DNA from: an uncultured Alphaproteobacteria bacterium
Lineage (GTDB): Bacteria > Pseudomonadota > Alphaproteobacteria > Rs-D84
Length of the DNA: 64,000 bases
Direction of reading: 5' to 3'
Assembly (NCBI GenBank): GCA_905233975.1
Contig: CAJOGD010000004.1
Coordinates: 186,001-250,000, forward strand
Shown here: positions 8,311 through 18,772 of the stretch, piece by piece
Numbering within the stretch: the stretch's first letter is position 1
How the letters are laid out: the number at the start of each line of letters is the position of its first letter
Notes under the pieces: model-generated
Told to the model about the DNA's origin: nothing
Databases searched by the model: none
What the model saw: the letters and a program-made list of their open reading frames with translations, nothing else
Made by a program: the position numbers and the translations under genes

Positions 8311-9819
8311 ATGTGCTTGAAAAAGTTTTTATTGTTCGGGTTGATTGCGGCGGTGTTGCCGGCGGTGGCGGAAGAAGCCGCGGATCGGAAAACCGCAACG
8401 TCGCTTAAATACGTCACACACGAATTGGATACACGACAAAACAAATTCAGTGCGGACGCGAACAAGGCCATGGAATACACCGATTCGGCCGGAACGGTGC
8501 AAAAACGCGCGGTCACATCGGAACTGGGGACCAGCACGTCCGACACATCATTACCAATGGTTGGCGGGGTTAATACTAAACTCGCCACGAAACAAGACGA
8601 TATCGCACCAATCAATGACCACACCGCCGTCACATACACCGGGCAAAGTGGCAGTATCGGCCAAAAGGGCATTTATCAAACAAACGAATCGTATGCGGCA
8701 CAATCGAATAATTTAATCGATGCCAAAACATTTAACGCCGCATTAAAGACCGGCCTTGATAGTGAATTTTTATGTTCAGAATACAAACCCGGCACAGACC
8801 TCTGTTGGGTTTGGTCGATACATAATAACGAAACAACAAACCTTATAGATTGGTCACAAACCGCCACACATGAAATGATTTTATCAGGCGTATGGACTAG
8901 GTATCAGGTGGAAACTTCTATCCAACAAGGACAATGGACATGTAAACATACCTCTGTGCCGGCCGGGACTTATACTGTTACTGTAAACTCTGATAACTCG
9001 CAAAACTGGTACCGCATAGTCACATATGTTAACGGCCAGGCGGCAGTTTCACCAACAACGGGTGGTAAAGCGACCGTCACACTTAATGAGGCCGGGGAAA
9101 TTTGGGTGTTTTGTGCCAGCGATTCGCAAATGGCCACCATAACGCAGGCGCAGATTGTTCCGGGCACAAGTGGTGAAATGCTGCCCTATACAACCCTTGT
9201 CCCGGCGGGATATACCCCGGTGGAATGGATTGAATCCAACGGAACACAGTACATTGATACGGACATCAAGGGGCACATGAATTATACATATGAACTGGAT
9301 TTCCAACAAACCGATACAGGCCAATATCGTAATTGGGGGGTGTTTAATCAATCCACTGGGCAAGGACAAAACATGAGTTTTACATGGTCAAGAGGTTGGG
9401 CGGTCCGTTGGGCATCGGCCATAAATGGTACAGATATTGTTGATTTGGGGTCAATTGATACCAAACGTCATATATTGCGCATAGTTGATGGCGAAATATA
9501 TTTTGACGGTGTTGATAGGGGGCGTTCAACCGGACATGATTCATCATTCGTGTTTAACTATAACCTGTTCTTAGGAACCATTAATCCAGGTGGTACAACG
9601 CCGACCACTAATGCTAAATCAAAATATTATTCATACAAAGTTTGGGACGCCAACGGCGATTTGATTCAAAACTTTGTTCCTGCGCGTCAAAACAGTGATA
9701 ATAAAGTCGGCATGTATGATACGGTATCCGGCCGATTCTTCCCCAGTGTTCCGGCCAACACAAACTTTGCCGCCGGCCCGGATATTTCAAACATTGTCTA
9801 TGTCCCACAGAATCAGTAA
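8311..9819 (+). CDS. Head-conserved surface protein, member 1, with lectin-like tail modules
   Basis: This 502-residue exported protein has three parts. First is a signal peptide (MCLKKFLLFGLIAAVLPAVA) plus a head shared with the other family members through about residue 175 (ATSLKYVTHELDTRQ, SLPMVGGVNTKL, DHTAVTYTG, NLIDAKTFNAALK, LCWVWSIHN). Next is a beta-rich module at about 180-300, resembling a carbohydrate-binding jelly roll. Last is a concanavalin/LamG-like module (GYTPVEWIESNGTQYIDTD to GMYDTVSGRFFPS), ending VYVPQNQ. A GTG at 8284 is in frame, but GGAGAG before the ATG at 8311 decides the start. No promoter is visible between the upstream RNA terminator (ending 8236) and the gene, so expression may depend on readthrough. 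It probably binds glycans or another surface ligand; this is inferred from fold resemblance. Confidence 0.8.
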   Translation: MCLKKFLLFGLIAAVLPAVAEEAADRKTATSLKYVTHELDTRQNKFSADANKAMEYTDSAGTVQKRAVTSELGTSTSDTSLPMVGGVNTKLATKQDDIAPINDHTAVTYTGQSGSIGQKGIYQTNESYAAQSNNLIDAKTFNAALKTGLDSEFLCSEYKPGTDLCWVWSIHNNETTNLIDWSQTATHEMILSGVWTRYQVETSIQQGQWTCKHTSVPAGTYTVTVNSDNSQNWYRIVTYVNGQAAVSPTTGGKATVTLNEAGEIWVFCASDSQMATITQAQIVPGTSGEMLPYTTLVPAGYTPVEWIESNGTQYIDTDIKGHMNYTYELDFQQTDTGQYRNWGVFNQSTGQGQNMSFTWSRGWAVRWASAINGTDIVDLGSIDTKRHILRIVDGEIYFDGVDRGRSTGHDSSFVFNYNLFLGTINPGGTTPTTNAKSKYYSYKVWDANGDLIQNFVPARQNSDNKVGMYDTVSGRFFPSVPANTNFAAGPDISNIVYVPQNQ

Positions 9820-9821
9820 CG

Positions 9822-9990
9822 TCATACCGGCGAAAGCCGGTATCTCCTTATCGCCGTCGCGGACTAAAACTCCCCTTTCCTCGGGAAAGGGGTGTTTGCT
9901 CTCGGTATGTCAGGGGAGACTCCGCGTGAAATCACCCACAAAATTTTTCAAATTTTGCGGGGCCCGATACCGCGGGGGAACGGGATAACG
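9822..9990 (+). repeat. Dispersed palindromic repeat block
   Basis: It contains the palindrome GTCATACCGGCG...GCCGGTATC and a second arm, CCGCGTGAAATCACCCACAA, facing GCGGGGCCCGATACCGCGG. The same mosaic recurs near 18203, 18612, 19928, 26815, 27420, 29085, 35770, 37107 and 49165, almost always beside surface protein genes. Confidence 0.7.
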
Positions 9991-10025
9991 TCCTGCGCAC
10001 TAACCACTAACAATTGCACTTCCCA

Positions 10026-12371
10026 CTACTTCACCACATTCAATTTCATTTCTGTGGTGGCGCCGGCGGTGTCGGTGACGCGCAGGACATGTTCGCCCAT
10101 TGGAACATTATATTGCAATGTTTCGCCGCCCCGGGTTGTGCCCAATGTTTTATCGTCCAAGAACCAGAATAATTTTGAATTTGCGTCTGTGGCAAACGCC
10201 ATAAATCCGATCGGTTCGAAATCGCGGTCGGCCGTTATCACGACACGTGTGTCGGGAACGGGCGATACGATTACCGGTGCGTCCCAATCTTCATTCATTT
10301 CCACATTTTCGCATCCGCGCATAAAGGTCGGTGGCGTTTTCCGTTTTATGCCCGCGCGCCGAAACATGTCGATGTATTCCGCACCCCAAAATTCAAAAAT
10401 TTCGGCGTGTGTCGTCTTTGGGTCGGCATCGCATGCGCGCAGGCCCGTTTTATTATCGATTGCAATCGAACGGTGAACGGTATTGCGTGTCAATGGTGAT
10501 TTGCCGGGAATAAAATAAGATGCGACCCGTTGCGGGCAATATGGGCCGGCGATGTTGCCGCCGATTTCGCACATGTCAACGGTTATAACATTTAATTCCG
10601 GCGTCATAAAAATGTTGTCTTTGATTGGTGCGCCGATTGACGCGTAATAATTCGCGACCGTATCGGAAAGCGCAAAATATATTGGCGCGGCGGATTTGGT
10701 GCCACTGAACGCGTTATTTGGGGTGCCGTCAAAGTTTCCAATCCACACGATTAAAACAAAATCGCCAAAAATTCCCGCCGTCCATGCATCACGATATGAC
10801 GACGATGTTCCGGTTTTCCAATAGTGTGTGATTGGCTTTGCGGAAGTTTTTGTAAATGGAATTTTTTTTGTTGGTGTCGTTTGGTGCGATAACATATCAA
10901 GTGTTAGAAAAAATGCCTCGGGCGATAAAATTTGTGTGATGGTTTCGTCGGGTGTGTGGGTGGTTGTGCGTATCGCGCGACGCGCCCCAAGGTTCGCCAT
11001 GGTTGCGTATATGCCGGCAAGTTCAAACATTGAAACTTCGGCCCCGCCCAGGGCGACGGAAATTCCATAATGTTCCGCGGGTTTCAGGTTTGCGACGCCG
11101 GATTCAGATAAAATTTTATGAAACTTTTTTGTTCCGATTTCGCGGACAAGGTTTATTGCCGGGATATTTCGCGAATGCACCAGGGCGTCGCGCGCAAGTA
11201 TCGGGCCGTAAAAATCGTTGTCTGAATTTTCCGGCGCGTAAACGCCAAAGTTAACGCGTGCGTCGCGCAACAGTGTCATGCCATGGATTAATCCCATGTC
11301 GGTGGCGGTGGCGTAAATAAGGGGTTTTAGTGTCGAACCGGGACTGCGTCGTGCGCGGACGCCGTCGTTTTCGCCGTATATTTCGCGATTGAAATAATCC
11401 GCGGAACCGATATACGCAACAGTTTCCATCGTTTTATAATTCACCAAAATTGCCGCCGCATTTGTGACGCCACGTGATTTGCGCGCGGCGATTTCCCGCG
11501 CAAGTGTGCGTTCCATCTTTGTTTGCAGGTTCAAATCCAATGTTGTATGAATTTCTGAATTTTTTATTTTTTGTGTGTTTAAAAAGTCGGTAAAGTGCGG
11601 CGCCAAAAAGGGCAGGTCGGCCATCTTTTTCGTTTCAATCGGCATGTCGGCAAAGGTCAAAAGGTTTGTGTCGTTTGGATATTCCGCAATCCATCGATTA
11701 ATCAGATTTTTTCGCATTGATTCAATATTCTTGATTCCGGTCATTGTGTTTAATCCGCGCTTTACCGGGTTTTGTGGAACGGTTGCCAATGTAATAGATT
11801 CTATTTTTGTCAAATCGCGCGCGGTTTTACCAAAATATATCGTTGATGCCGCGCCGATGCCTTCGATATTTCCGCCGTATGGCGCAAGGTTCAAATACGC
11901 CTCTATGATTTCATCTTTGGTATGAAACAGGTCGATGTAAAGCGCCAATGCGATTTGTTGCAATTTGCCGAAAAAACTTTTGCTGTTTATGTCGTATTTC
12001 AGACGTGCAACCTGCATAGTGATTGTTGATGCGCCGACCGGGTGTGGTGTGTTTGATACGTATTGCCTAAATGCGCGAATCATAGATATTGGGTTTACGC
12101 CGATATGATTATAAAAATGTCGATCTTCATATAAAATGACCGCATCGACAATACTTGGGGCGATTTCTGAAAGCGGGGTGTAAATGCGGTACCGGTCATC
12201 GGCGGCAAGTGTTAGGCGCAATAATTTTCCGTTCCTGTCGTAATATGCGCGCGAAAAAGAAATATCGTTTAATATTGGTGGTGTGAAAAAGAACCTGATA
12301 ATCGCCCACGTGACAACCAATGCGCCAACAATAATACCCGAACGTATCAAGATTTTTTTAATTCGCTTCAT
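10026..12371 (-). CDS. pbpC: Penicillin-binding protein 1C
   Basis: PBP1C is a bifunctional peptidoglycan synthase anchored in the inner membrane. After a short cytoplasmic tail and one TM segment (about residues 8-30) comes the GT51 glycosyltransferase domain, with its catalytic Glu in EDRHFYNH (about residue 82) and GASTITMQVARL. The transpeptidase domain follows: SxxK in SPGSTLKP (Ser about 346), SxN in HSRNIPA, and KTG in WKTGTSS. The C-terminal region from about 690 matches the PBP1C-specific domain. I start at the ATG at 12371 (MKRIKKIL); upstream in-frame starts at 12395 and 12398 lack a clear ribosome site. It overlaps the end of the yfhM gene by 14 bases, the classic yfhM-pbpC arrangement, implying translational coupling. 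Confidence 0.95.
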   Translation of the reverse strand: MKRIKKILIRSGIIVGALVVTWAIIRFFFTPPILNDISFSRAYYDRNGKLLRLTLAADDRYRIYTPLSEIAPSIVDAVILYEDRHFYNHIGVNPISMIRAFRQYVSNTPHPVGASTITMQVARLKYDINSKSFFGKLQQIALALYIDLFHTKDEIIEAYLNLAPYGGNIEGIGAASTIYFGKTARDLTKIESITLATVPQNPVKRGLNTMTGIKNIESMRKNLINRWIAEYPNDTNLLTFADMPIETKKMADLPFLAPHFTDFLNTQKIKNSEIHTTLDLNLQTKMERTLAREIAARKSRGVTNAAAILVNYKTMETVAYIGSADYFNREIYGENDGVRARRSPGSTLKPLIYATATDMGLIHGMTLLRDARVNFGVYAPENSDNDFYGPILARDALVHSRNIPAINLVREIGTKKFHKILSESGVANLKPAEHYGISVALGGAEVSMFELAGIYATMANLGARRAIRTTTHTPDETITQILSPEAFFLTLDMLSHQTTPTKKIPFTKTSAKPITHYWKTGTSSSYRDAWTAGIFGDFVLIVWIGNFDGTPNNAFSGTKSAAPIYFALSDTVANYYASIGAPIKDNIFMTPELNVITVDMCEIGGNIAGPYCPQRVASYFIPGKSPLTRNTVHRSIAIDNKTGLRACDADPKTTHAEIFEFWGAEYIDMFRRAGIKRKTPPTFMRGCENVEMNEDWDAPVIVSPVPDTRVVITADRDFEPIGFMAFATDANSKLFWFLDDKTLGTTRGGETLQYNVPMGEHVLRVTDTAGATTEMKLNVVK

Positions 12372-15300
12372 TTGATATGGTAAATTTGCCACCATCACTA
12401 ATCGCGCGGATTTCGGAATTATACATGGCCGTCGCGGTTATTTGTGGGACCGTAAATTCGCCCGCGGTTGATAACTGGGCCCGATATGAAAACACAAGTG
12501 GTGTGCGGCCGACGTCGGCGTATATTAATATGCGATCTTCGCGTATTTCGGCAAAGTCCATGTTGCCGGCAAGTGAATCAGATATTGGTGAAAAGCCGCC
12601 CGGCAATAAATCCAAGATAACCGCGTTATCGACAAAGTCTGTATTGCTACGTGTGTGAACAGAGATTTTTACATCGACAATATCGCCGATTTTGCCGGAA
12701 TGGATTTCACGCCCGTCGGCATCGTAATATGTGCGTGTCACAACCATGCCGTTTGATACGGAAGATACGGATTTTGGGAAACCTTGGTGGACCAATGTAT
12801 AGAACATCGGGGTTGCACACTGTTCACAACCAATATTTATTTTAGATGTCTTGTTTGGTATGTTTGCGTAAATTGTGCCGGATTCAAATTGTGACTTTAT
12901 CTTTTTCCCGTCGGCAAGTATCGTGATGTTGTCAATATCGCCAAGTTGTGTGTCTTCCATCGTGCCGGCCGCGGCCATAACAATTGCCGCCGCGGCAAAA
13001 GAATCGTAATTTCCGGAATTTATGTAGTCTTGAACATTTTGTCCCAAATCCATAGATGACCCGTCAAAATACCGACGCATTACAAACGCATATGTGGCGT
13101 CGTTTGCGACAATGTTATCAAATATGTTATCAACGGATTTGTTCGTCGGCTTTTTATTCGGTTGATATTTTGAAATTAAATTAAACGCCTTGTCTGTTTG
13201 TTTCAGCATTTTATATGATGCCGCAATATATGTGCCAATCGGGCCGGATTCCCAATTTTTGATTGTTGCGTTGGCATATTCTTCAAGTGAATCAATATAA
13301 CTTGTGGTCACATAGTCATTCAATGTCAGGACGTATATCGCAAAGGCCTTGGCAAATGCGTCCGATTGTGAGGTTGTATTTTGTGCGGCGTATTCGCGCA
13401 AGAAATCAATACCGCGTGCGAACATTGATTGCGGAACATTGAATCCGCCGCGCCGCGCCAAACTTAGGAAATTCATTGCGTATGCTGTTACATATGGGGT
13501 TGTGTCGTCTGTTAAATTTTCAATGTATTCTGAACCGTTTGCCCAAAGTGTAAAAGAGCCATCGTTGTTTTGGCGATTCACAAGTGTTTGAATCGTTTTT
13601 TCAATTTTTTCTGCGGAATTTTTGTATTCTGTGCCAAGCAATTTGTTTTCGGGAATTAATACATACGGTAATGTCTTGGATACCAATTGTTCGGTACATG
13701 AATATTCGTAATTTTCAAGATACATCAATATCGGCCGAACCAACACAAACGGCGTTTTTGAAATATATATTGTTTGAGCTCTTGCGGCATCATACATATC
13801 TTTCTTGATGTTGCGTATCGTTGTGTTTGTGTCCTTTAGAATTCCGGCCTTGATTTCAGTGGTGAATGGTGTTGCGGGCCGTACCGATAAACTGTTGGAC
13901 GTGCGCCGCGATGCGATGGATTGATTTTTTTCATCAAACAGTGTTGTTGAAACATTTATGTCGGTCGCGCCGGGTTCGGTTCCCGTCAGGACATTAAATG
14001 ACCATAATTTTTCGGCGTTTTCAGGAACCGTCATGGTGCCGGTACCATTTTCGATAGACAACAATTTATTCGCAGATGTTGCATCGGTGCGTGCGGTTGC
14101 ATTTTCACCGGATTCGGGGGCAAGGTTTGATACTATCGCATTCACAGTGAATTTATCATTCGGTGCAACAAACAGCGGTGATGATACAGATATGATCACC
14201 GGGGATTGAACGGTTGCACTTGTGTGCGTGGAACCAACGGCACCATTCGATGCGGCAACCGCGTAAACGCTTAATGAACCGTTAAAGTATTCTGGAATTT
14301 CAAAAGTTATATCTTCCGGTTTGTTCGCGGTTGTTTTCAATATCCCGGAATAAAAGGCGATTGACGGTAAATTTTTCCTTGCAAAAGGATTGATTAATGC
14401 GCCTGCTTCGCGCGCAAAGTCCGCGGTGAAATCATCACTGCCCCCGGTTTTGGCAACTTCACGTAATATGTTATATTCCGGTAATAAAAGCGAAAGTATT
14501 TGTGTGGTTTTTACCTGGAGTGCGGCCTTTTGGAAAAAGTGTTTAATCGGGTTTGGCAATTCATAACCGGCAACCTGTAAAATTCCGGTATTGACGGCGA
14601 AAATCATAAGGTCGGAATTTTTATCCGTTGTATATTTTATGGTCAACTTGTTGTCACGTATGGTCGATGGCACTTCCAGTTTTATATCGATTTTGTGTTT
14701 ATCAATGTTCGTAGAAAATGGCGCGACCGCATAGGTATATGGACTTGTAAAGACATCGCGACTGTTGATGCCACGCACAAAAGAAACATTGATATACCCG
14801 GTGCCTTCAAAATTTTCGGGCAATACGATTTCCTGGGTTGATGCGGTTGTCGTGGCATTAAACCATTTGTGTGCGTATACTTTATCGCGCTCTATTGTAA
14901 TAAGGCCGGTTCCGGTATATGGTGCGACGATGCCAACCTTTATCGTTTCGCCCGCCTTGTATTCGGATTTATTAAGTTTTATTTGTAATTCTGCGGTTGT
15001 GTCGCCGCCCAGTTCGGCATCTTCGTCGGATGCGACAAAATATTCGATATTTGCCAAAATATTGTCTTTGGAATCAGTTATTTGAATATAATATGTGCCG
15101 CCATTTTTCGTGTTCAATTCTATTTCGCCGCCACTTTGTTCAATCGATAATTCGGATTGGGAAATGATGGTGTCGCGTGAAATCGTTTTGTATTTATAGT
15201 TATTGGCATAGTCTTTGATAAGGCTTGTCAAATTTTCACGTTTAATCAGTTTGAGGCTAAGGTTATTTGCATTCGTGGCAACGGCATTGCTGTCCAATGC

Positions 15301-18093
15301 GACAAGTTTTATTTTATGTGTCGAATTACGTGCGACATATGACAAATCAGAATCCGCGCGAAATCCGATTATATAGTCCAAATTTGATACGCGTGACGCA
15401 ATCGCCGTTTGGACACTTTTGCCGTCGCCGGCTTCGAATCCATTGATTTCAAGGTTTAACATATATGTTCCAACCGGAATTTCACGATTAAAGTTGACAT
15501 CTATTTTTGCGGTTCCGTTTTCGTCTGTGCGTGTATCGGGCAAATCTATTTTGAACGTTTGGCCGTTGCGCGCAAATCCACGCGACATCGCACCATCAGA
15601 TGTAAAATTGCCGGTAAATTTATAGCCACGATAATCATCAAATGTGAAATCAACCGGGCGCAGCGTGGCGTGTGCCGAAATACGACGATCCGTTGCGGGT
15701 GTCCCATAAAGGTTGTTTAAAAACACCGTTGCTTGGATTTTTTCCGGTGAAATCCATCCAGATGTTTTTTTGTCGTCAATTTGTGCACTAATTTTCATCG
15801 TGTCGGGGACAAATTCTTGGACATTAAATGTTCCGGTGCCGATTGAATCTTGGATTCGGCCACGATTATTCAGTGAATAAATCGCAACGTCATATCGACC
15901 AATTGCGGCGTCCGCCGGCAATTTGTGCGTAATGTCGAACATTCCGTTGGTGGCCAGTGAAACCTTTTTTTCAATAATGGTTCGACCGCGCGAATCTGTA
16001 ATATCAATTTTCACAGGTATTTCGGCGACCGATGAAAAGTTTCTGTTTTCAACAATCGTGCCAATCGTCACCGTTTCGCCCGGGCGATAAATTCCGCGAT
16101 CCGAAAACACGAATGCGCGCAGTGGTGTTGTACTTGATGCATAAGATCCACCAATGTCGAATTTGGAAAATTCTGTGGTTTGTTCGCCTTCGGCATTGTA
16201 CGGGATAAATGATACATCATCGTCATGTCGGGCCACAATAGCAATTGGTTCCCTTTCGTTTCTATATTCATCTATGGAAAAATAAGGAATGTTGACAACG
16301 CCATCTTGGTTGGTTGCGCCCGACCAAATCGGTTGTCCATTGCGCCCAAGGACGATTATGTTCACATCTTTTGCGGCCCGGCCGTTGGACAGTTGCGAAA
16401 CAAAAACAACCGATGATTTATCCAAATTTATTTTACGAATTATCCCAAGGTTGGTTAACAGTATCAATCGCGCATCGCCATATTCCGCGTCATTTTGCGT
16501 TGCGCCGGCTTTGATAACAAATATTCCGGTTTGGTCGTTATATGTGCGGTCCAAATATTCGCCAAGGTTTATAGATGTGTAATTTACATGGTCGCGCGCG
16601 GTGTTTGCAAAAGGTATCTTTTTTTGGAAAACCACAGACATATCGTACGCATCAAAAACCCATGGCGCCCGAAATTCCAGATTAGAAAACAAATTATATG
16701 TCTGGGTAATAAGGTGGTTTATTTCACGCGATTCTACTTTATATATATCAACGTGTGCCGTATCAACACCGCCCCGCGCAACAAGTCCCAATTTCCTATC
16801 GCCGGCAAGCGAGAGCAGGGCGCCACGACCAACAATCTTTACACTGCGTTCGGGATATGCGGCGGCCATTACACTGGTCAGTCCGTTTTTGGTTGAAAAC
16901 CCGTTTTCTGATAAAATATCTGGTGCAATATCGACATATATGTATCGTGCAACATCATCGGATACGGCGTATGAAAATGCATATTGATATGTTCCCGCGG
17001 GATTTACAAAGTCCACGTGTTTCAATTCAAGTTTTTTAGATTTTTTGATAATTTCCGGTGTGACTTCGTCGCGGCCCCATGCATGAAAATCTTCATCGGG
17101 TTCCGACGGTATATTTTTTGGCAACAAATACGCATTAATATATTTGGCCCAATCTGTATCGCCGCGCGCCGCCGCCGTCATATTCAGCAACAACAGTTGT
17201 TGCGGATTTCCGAATTTATCGTCCGCGGTAATTGTGGTCAGGTCGGCAATTTTAAAGAATTCATCAGCGGAATTTATAATTGTTTTTGCGGTTATTTTTT
17301 CCGTTCGCGAATTGCCATCGGCGTCCATAATACGATTCAGTTTCATACGCAGCGTTTGCGTTTCATCGGTTATCTTGATTGGTGCGGTCTGTATAATTGC
17401 CGTCCGCATATAACGATCGAATTTCACCGTAAAGTCAATATGTCGCCCATCAAGTTTCATTGAAACCTTGTCCGAAAAATCGCGCGTTTGAATTGGATAG
17501 TTAAAAGATACAACCGCAACGCCGGTGACGGAATTCTTTTCGCCGGGTGTTGCATAAGTATTAAATATGTCCATAGTCGCGACGATTGGGGCCGTTTTAA
17601 AAGACATTGTCGTTCGGTCGGGTCGCACATCGCGCGCAAAAAGTTTTTCATTAATCCGTACATTAAACTTTGTGCCGGCGGGCCAATCTTGGTCGGGGGT
17701 AAATGTAATGTCGTACGGTGTTGGCATTTTCCATGTTCCGCGTATTGCCGGCGTTATCTTTACGTTTTCTTGGACCGCCGCATTTGACGAATCGTATTTG
17801 AATGCGGGACTGTGCGGTCCGGAAGAAACATCATACGATATGCGCAGTGTCGCGGGCCGCGATAATTCGCGGTTGTTATTCAGCACCGGCAGGTTATCAG
17901 ATATTGTTGTTGAAACATCATCTTGGAAATTTGATGCATTCGGCGTCGAAACATAGACCGACATTTTTGTCGTGTGCGCACCATTCCGGTCAAGCCAATA
18001 AAGCCCCGAAGCCGCCACAATGCCACAAGAAATCGCCACAACAAATATGGAACGTAAACGTCCGCGTATGGATTTTTTTATCTTTTTCTTCAT
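12358..18093 (-). CDS. yfhM: Bacterial alpha-2-macroglobulin (YfhM-like)
   Basis: This giant protein (1911 residues) is thought to trap attacking proteases in the periplasm and protect the cell when peptidoglycan is breached. Partnership with PBP1C is known for the family. The N-terminus has a membrane anchor (about residues 15-35). No convincing lipobox is seen, although a Cys lies in VAISCG. Macroglobulin repeats fill the N-terminal 1000 residues, with the MG motif SDRGIYRPGETV near 650. The thioester motif CTEQ is present (Cys about residue 1466, codon at 13696-13698), followed by the alpha-alpha barrel thioester domain and a receptor-like C-terminal domain. The start at 18093 has GGGGAA nine bases upstream; an in-frame TTG at 18108 is unlikely. 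It is longer than E. coli YfhM (about 1650). Confidence 0.95.
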   Translation of the reverse strand: MKKKIKKSIRGRLRSIFVVAISCGIVAASGLYWLDRNGAHTTKMSVYVSTPNASNFQDDVSTTISDNLPVLNNNRELSRPATLRISYDVSSGPHSPAFKYDSSNAAVQENVKITPAIRGTWKMPTPYDITFTPDQDWPAGTKFNVRINEKLFARDVRPDRTTMSFKTAPIVATMDIFNTYATPGEKNSVTGVAVVSFNYPIQTRDFSDKVSMKLDGRHIDFTVKFDRYMRTAIIQTAPIKITDETQTLRMKLNRIMDADGNSRTEKITAKTIINSADEFFKIADLTTITADDKFGNPQQLLLLNMTAAARGDTDWAKYINAYLLPKNIPSEPDEDFHAWGRDEVTPEIIKKSKKLELKHVDFVNPAGTYQYAFSYAVSDDVARYIYVDIAPDILSENGFSTKNGLTSVMAAAYPERSVKIVGRGALLSLAGDRKLGLVARGGVDTAHVDIYKVESREINHLITQTYNLFSNLEFRAPWVFDAYDMSVVFQKKIPFANTARDHVNYTSINLGEYLDRTYNDQTGIFVIKAGATQNDAEYGDARLILLTNLGIIRKINLDKSSVVFVSQLSNGRAAKDVNIIVLGRNGQPIWSGATNQDGVVNIPYFSIDEYRNEREPIAIVARHDDDVSFIPYNAEGEQTTEFSKFDIGGSYASSTTPLRAFVFSDRGIYRPGETVTIGTIVENRNFSSVAEIPVKIDITDSRGRTIIEKKVSLATNGMFDITHKLPADAAIGRYDVAIYSLNNRGRIQDSIGTGTFNVQEFVPDTMKISAQIDDKKTSGWISPEKIQATVFLNNLYGTPATDRRISAHATLRPVDFTFDDYRGYKFTGNFTSDGAMSRGFARNGQTFKIDLPDTRTDENGTAKIDVNFNREIPVGTYMLNLEINGFEAGDGKSVQTAIASRVSNLDYIIGFRADSDLSYVARNSTHKIKLVALDSNAVATNANNLSLKLIKRENLTSLIKDYANNYKYKTISRDTIISQSELSIEQSGGEIELNTKNGGTYYIQITDSKDNILANIEYFVASDEDAELGGDTTAELQIKLNKSEYKAGETIKVGIVAPYTGTGLITIERDKVYAHKWFNATTTASTQEIVLPENFEGTGYINVSFVRGINSRDVFTSPYTYAVAPFSTNIDKHKIDIKLEVPSTIRDNKLTIKYTTDKNSDLMIFAVNTGILQVAGYELPNPIKHFFQKAALQVKTTQILSLLLPEYNILREVAKTGGSDDFTADFAREAGALINPFARKNLPSIAFYSGILKTTANKPEDITFEIPEYFNGSLSVYAVAASNGAVGSTHTSATVQSPVIISVSSPLFVAPNDKFTVNAIVSNLAPESGENATARTDATSANKLLSIENGTGTMTVPENAEKLWSFNVLTGTEPGATDINVSTTLFDEKNQSIASRRTSNSLSVRPATPFTTEIKAGILKDTNTTIRNIKKDMYDAARAQTIYISKTPFVLVRPILMYLENYEYSCTEQLVSKTLPYVLIPENKLLGTEYKNSAEKIEKTIQTLVNRQNNDGSFTLWANGSEYIENLTDDTTPYVTAYAMNFLSLARRGGFNVPQSMFARGIDFLREYAAQNTTSQSDAFAKAFAIYVLTLNDYVTTSYIDSLEEYANATIKNWESGPIGTYIAASYKMLKQTDKAFNLISKYQPNKKPTNKSVDNIFDNIVANDATYAFVMRRYFDGSSMDLGQNVQDYINSGNYDSFAAAAIVMAAAGTMEDTQLGDIDNITILADGKKIKSQFESGTIYANIPNKTSKINIGCEQCATPMFYTLVHQGFPKSVSSVSNGMVVTRTYYDADGREIHSGKIGDIVDVKISVHTRSNTDFVDNAVILDLLPGGFSPISDSLAGNMDFAEIREDRILIYADVGRTPLVFSYRAQLSTAGEFTVPQITATAMYNSEIRAISDGGKFTISNEAN

Positions 18094-18202
18094 CGATATT
18101 TTCCCCAATCCTATGTTCGAAATTATATGTTAGAATATAAATATCAAAACACAAGAAAAAAGTTGTTAGTATAAGTGATTAGTGTAAGTGCTGGTTTCAA
18201 CC

Positions 18203-18340
18203 GCGTCATACCGCCGAATGGCGGTATCTTCTTAGTCTTACCGAGAATTGGTCTGTCATAGAAACGACGAGACCCCGCGTGAAATCACCCAACGCTGTGC
18301 GTTTTTTGCGGGGCCCGATACCGCGGGGTGACGTTGCTAA
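18203..18340 (+). repeat. Dispersed palindromic repeat block
   Basis: GTCATACCGCCGAATGGCGG forms a near-perfect hairpin. It is followed by the CCGCGTGAAATCACCC arm and GCGGGGCCCGATACCGCGG as in the 9822 copy. It fills the gap between the yfhM promoter side and RNA copy b. Confidence 0.7.
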
Positions 18341-18406
18341 CACTAACCACTATCACTAATCACTTTTCACTTGTTTTTTATTTTCGTTTTCTGATATACT
18401 GGTTTT

Positions 18407-18600
18407 GCCGGTGGGTGTTCCGTCGGCGGGGTGTAACGACCCTTTTGACGATGTCGAATCGCATGTTCGACAGAAAAACTCCAACCAAACAGGTTGGAGG
18501 GATGTGAATAATGCTGGCCGCAAGGAATCAGCAAAATAAGCACACAATTTCGTCAAATTGTCGTTAACCTCCAACCACTAGAATTTTCGGTGGTGTTTTT
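18407..18600 (+). ncRNA. Structured RNA family 1, copy b
   Basis: The promoter is TTGTTT (18371) and TATACT (18395). Long-range helices use different bases from copy a but still pair: TAACGAC (18434-18440) with GTCGTTA (18560-18566), and TTTGACGA (18444-18451) with TCGTCAAA (18550-18557). Other hairpins are TGTCGAA/TTCGACA (18453-18472), ACTCCAACC/GGTTGGAGG (18478-18500) and TGCTG/CAGCA (18512-18533). The alternative pairing GGTTGGAGG with CCTCCAACC (18568-18576) overlaps the terminator arm ACCAC; GTGGT (18590-18594) and T5 follow. It precedes surface protein member 2. Confidence 0.75.
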
Positions 18601-18611
18601 GTTGGTGTAAG

Positions 18612-18755
18612 TGCCGTCATTCCGCGGTATCGGGTCCCGCGAAAAACGCACAGCGTTGGGTGATTCCAAGCGGAATCTCGTCGGACCGGCAGAGAGTTAA
18701 TTCTCAGTAAAGCCCGGGGAGATACCGCCTTTCGGCGGTATGACGAGAAGAAAGG
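18612..18755 (+). repeat. Dispersed palindromic repeat block
   Basis: The order of arms is inverted compared with 9822: GTCATTCCGCGGTATCGGG first, then GATACCGCCTTTCGGCGG and GTATGACG. It lies between the RNA terminator and the ribosome site of member 2. Confidence 0.65.
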
Positions 18756-18772
18756 AAAAAAAGGAGAGCGAT

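Noticed and set aside
9892-10476. Plus-strand frame of 194 codons opposite the pbpC 3' end
   Set aside because: It begins in a dispersed repeat and runs antisense to a conserved gene without a ribosome site.
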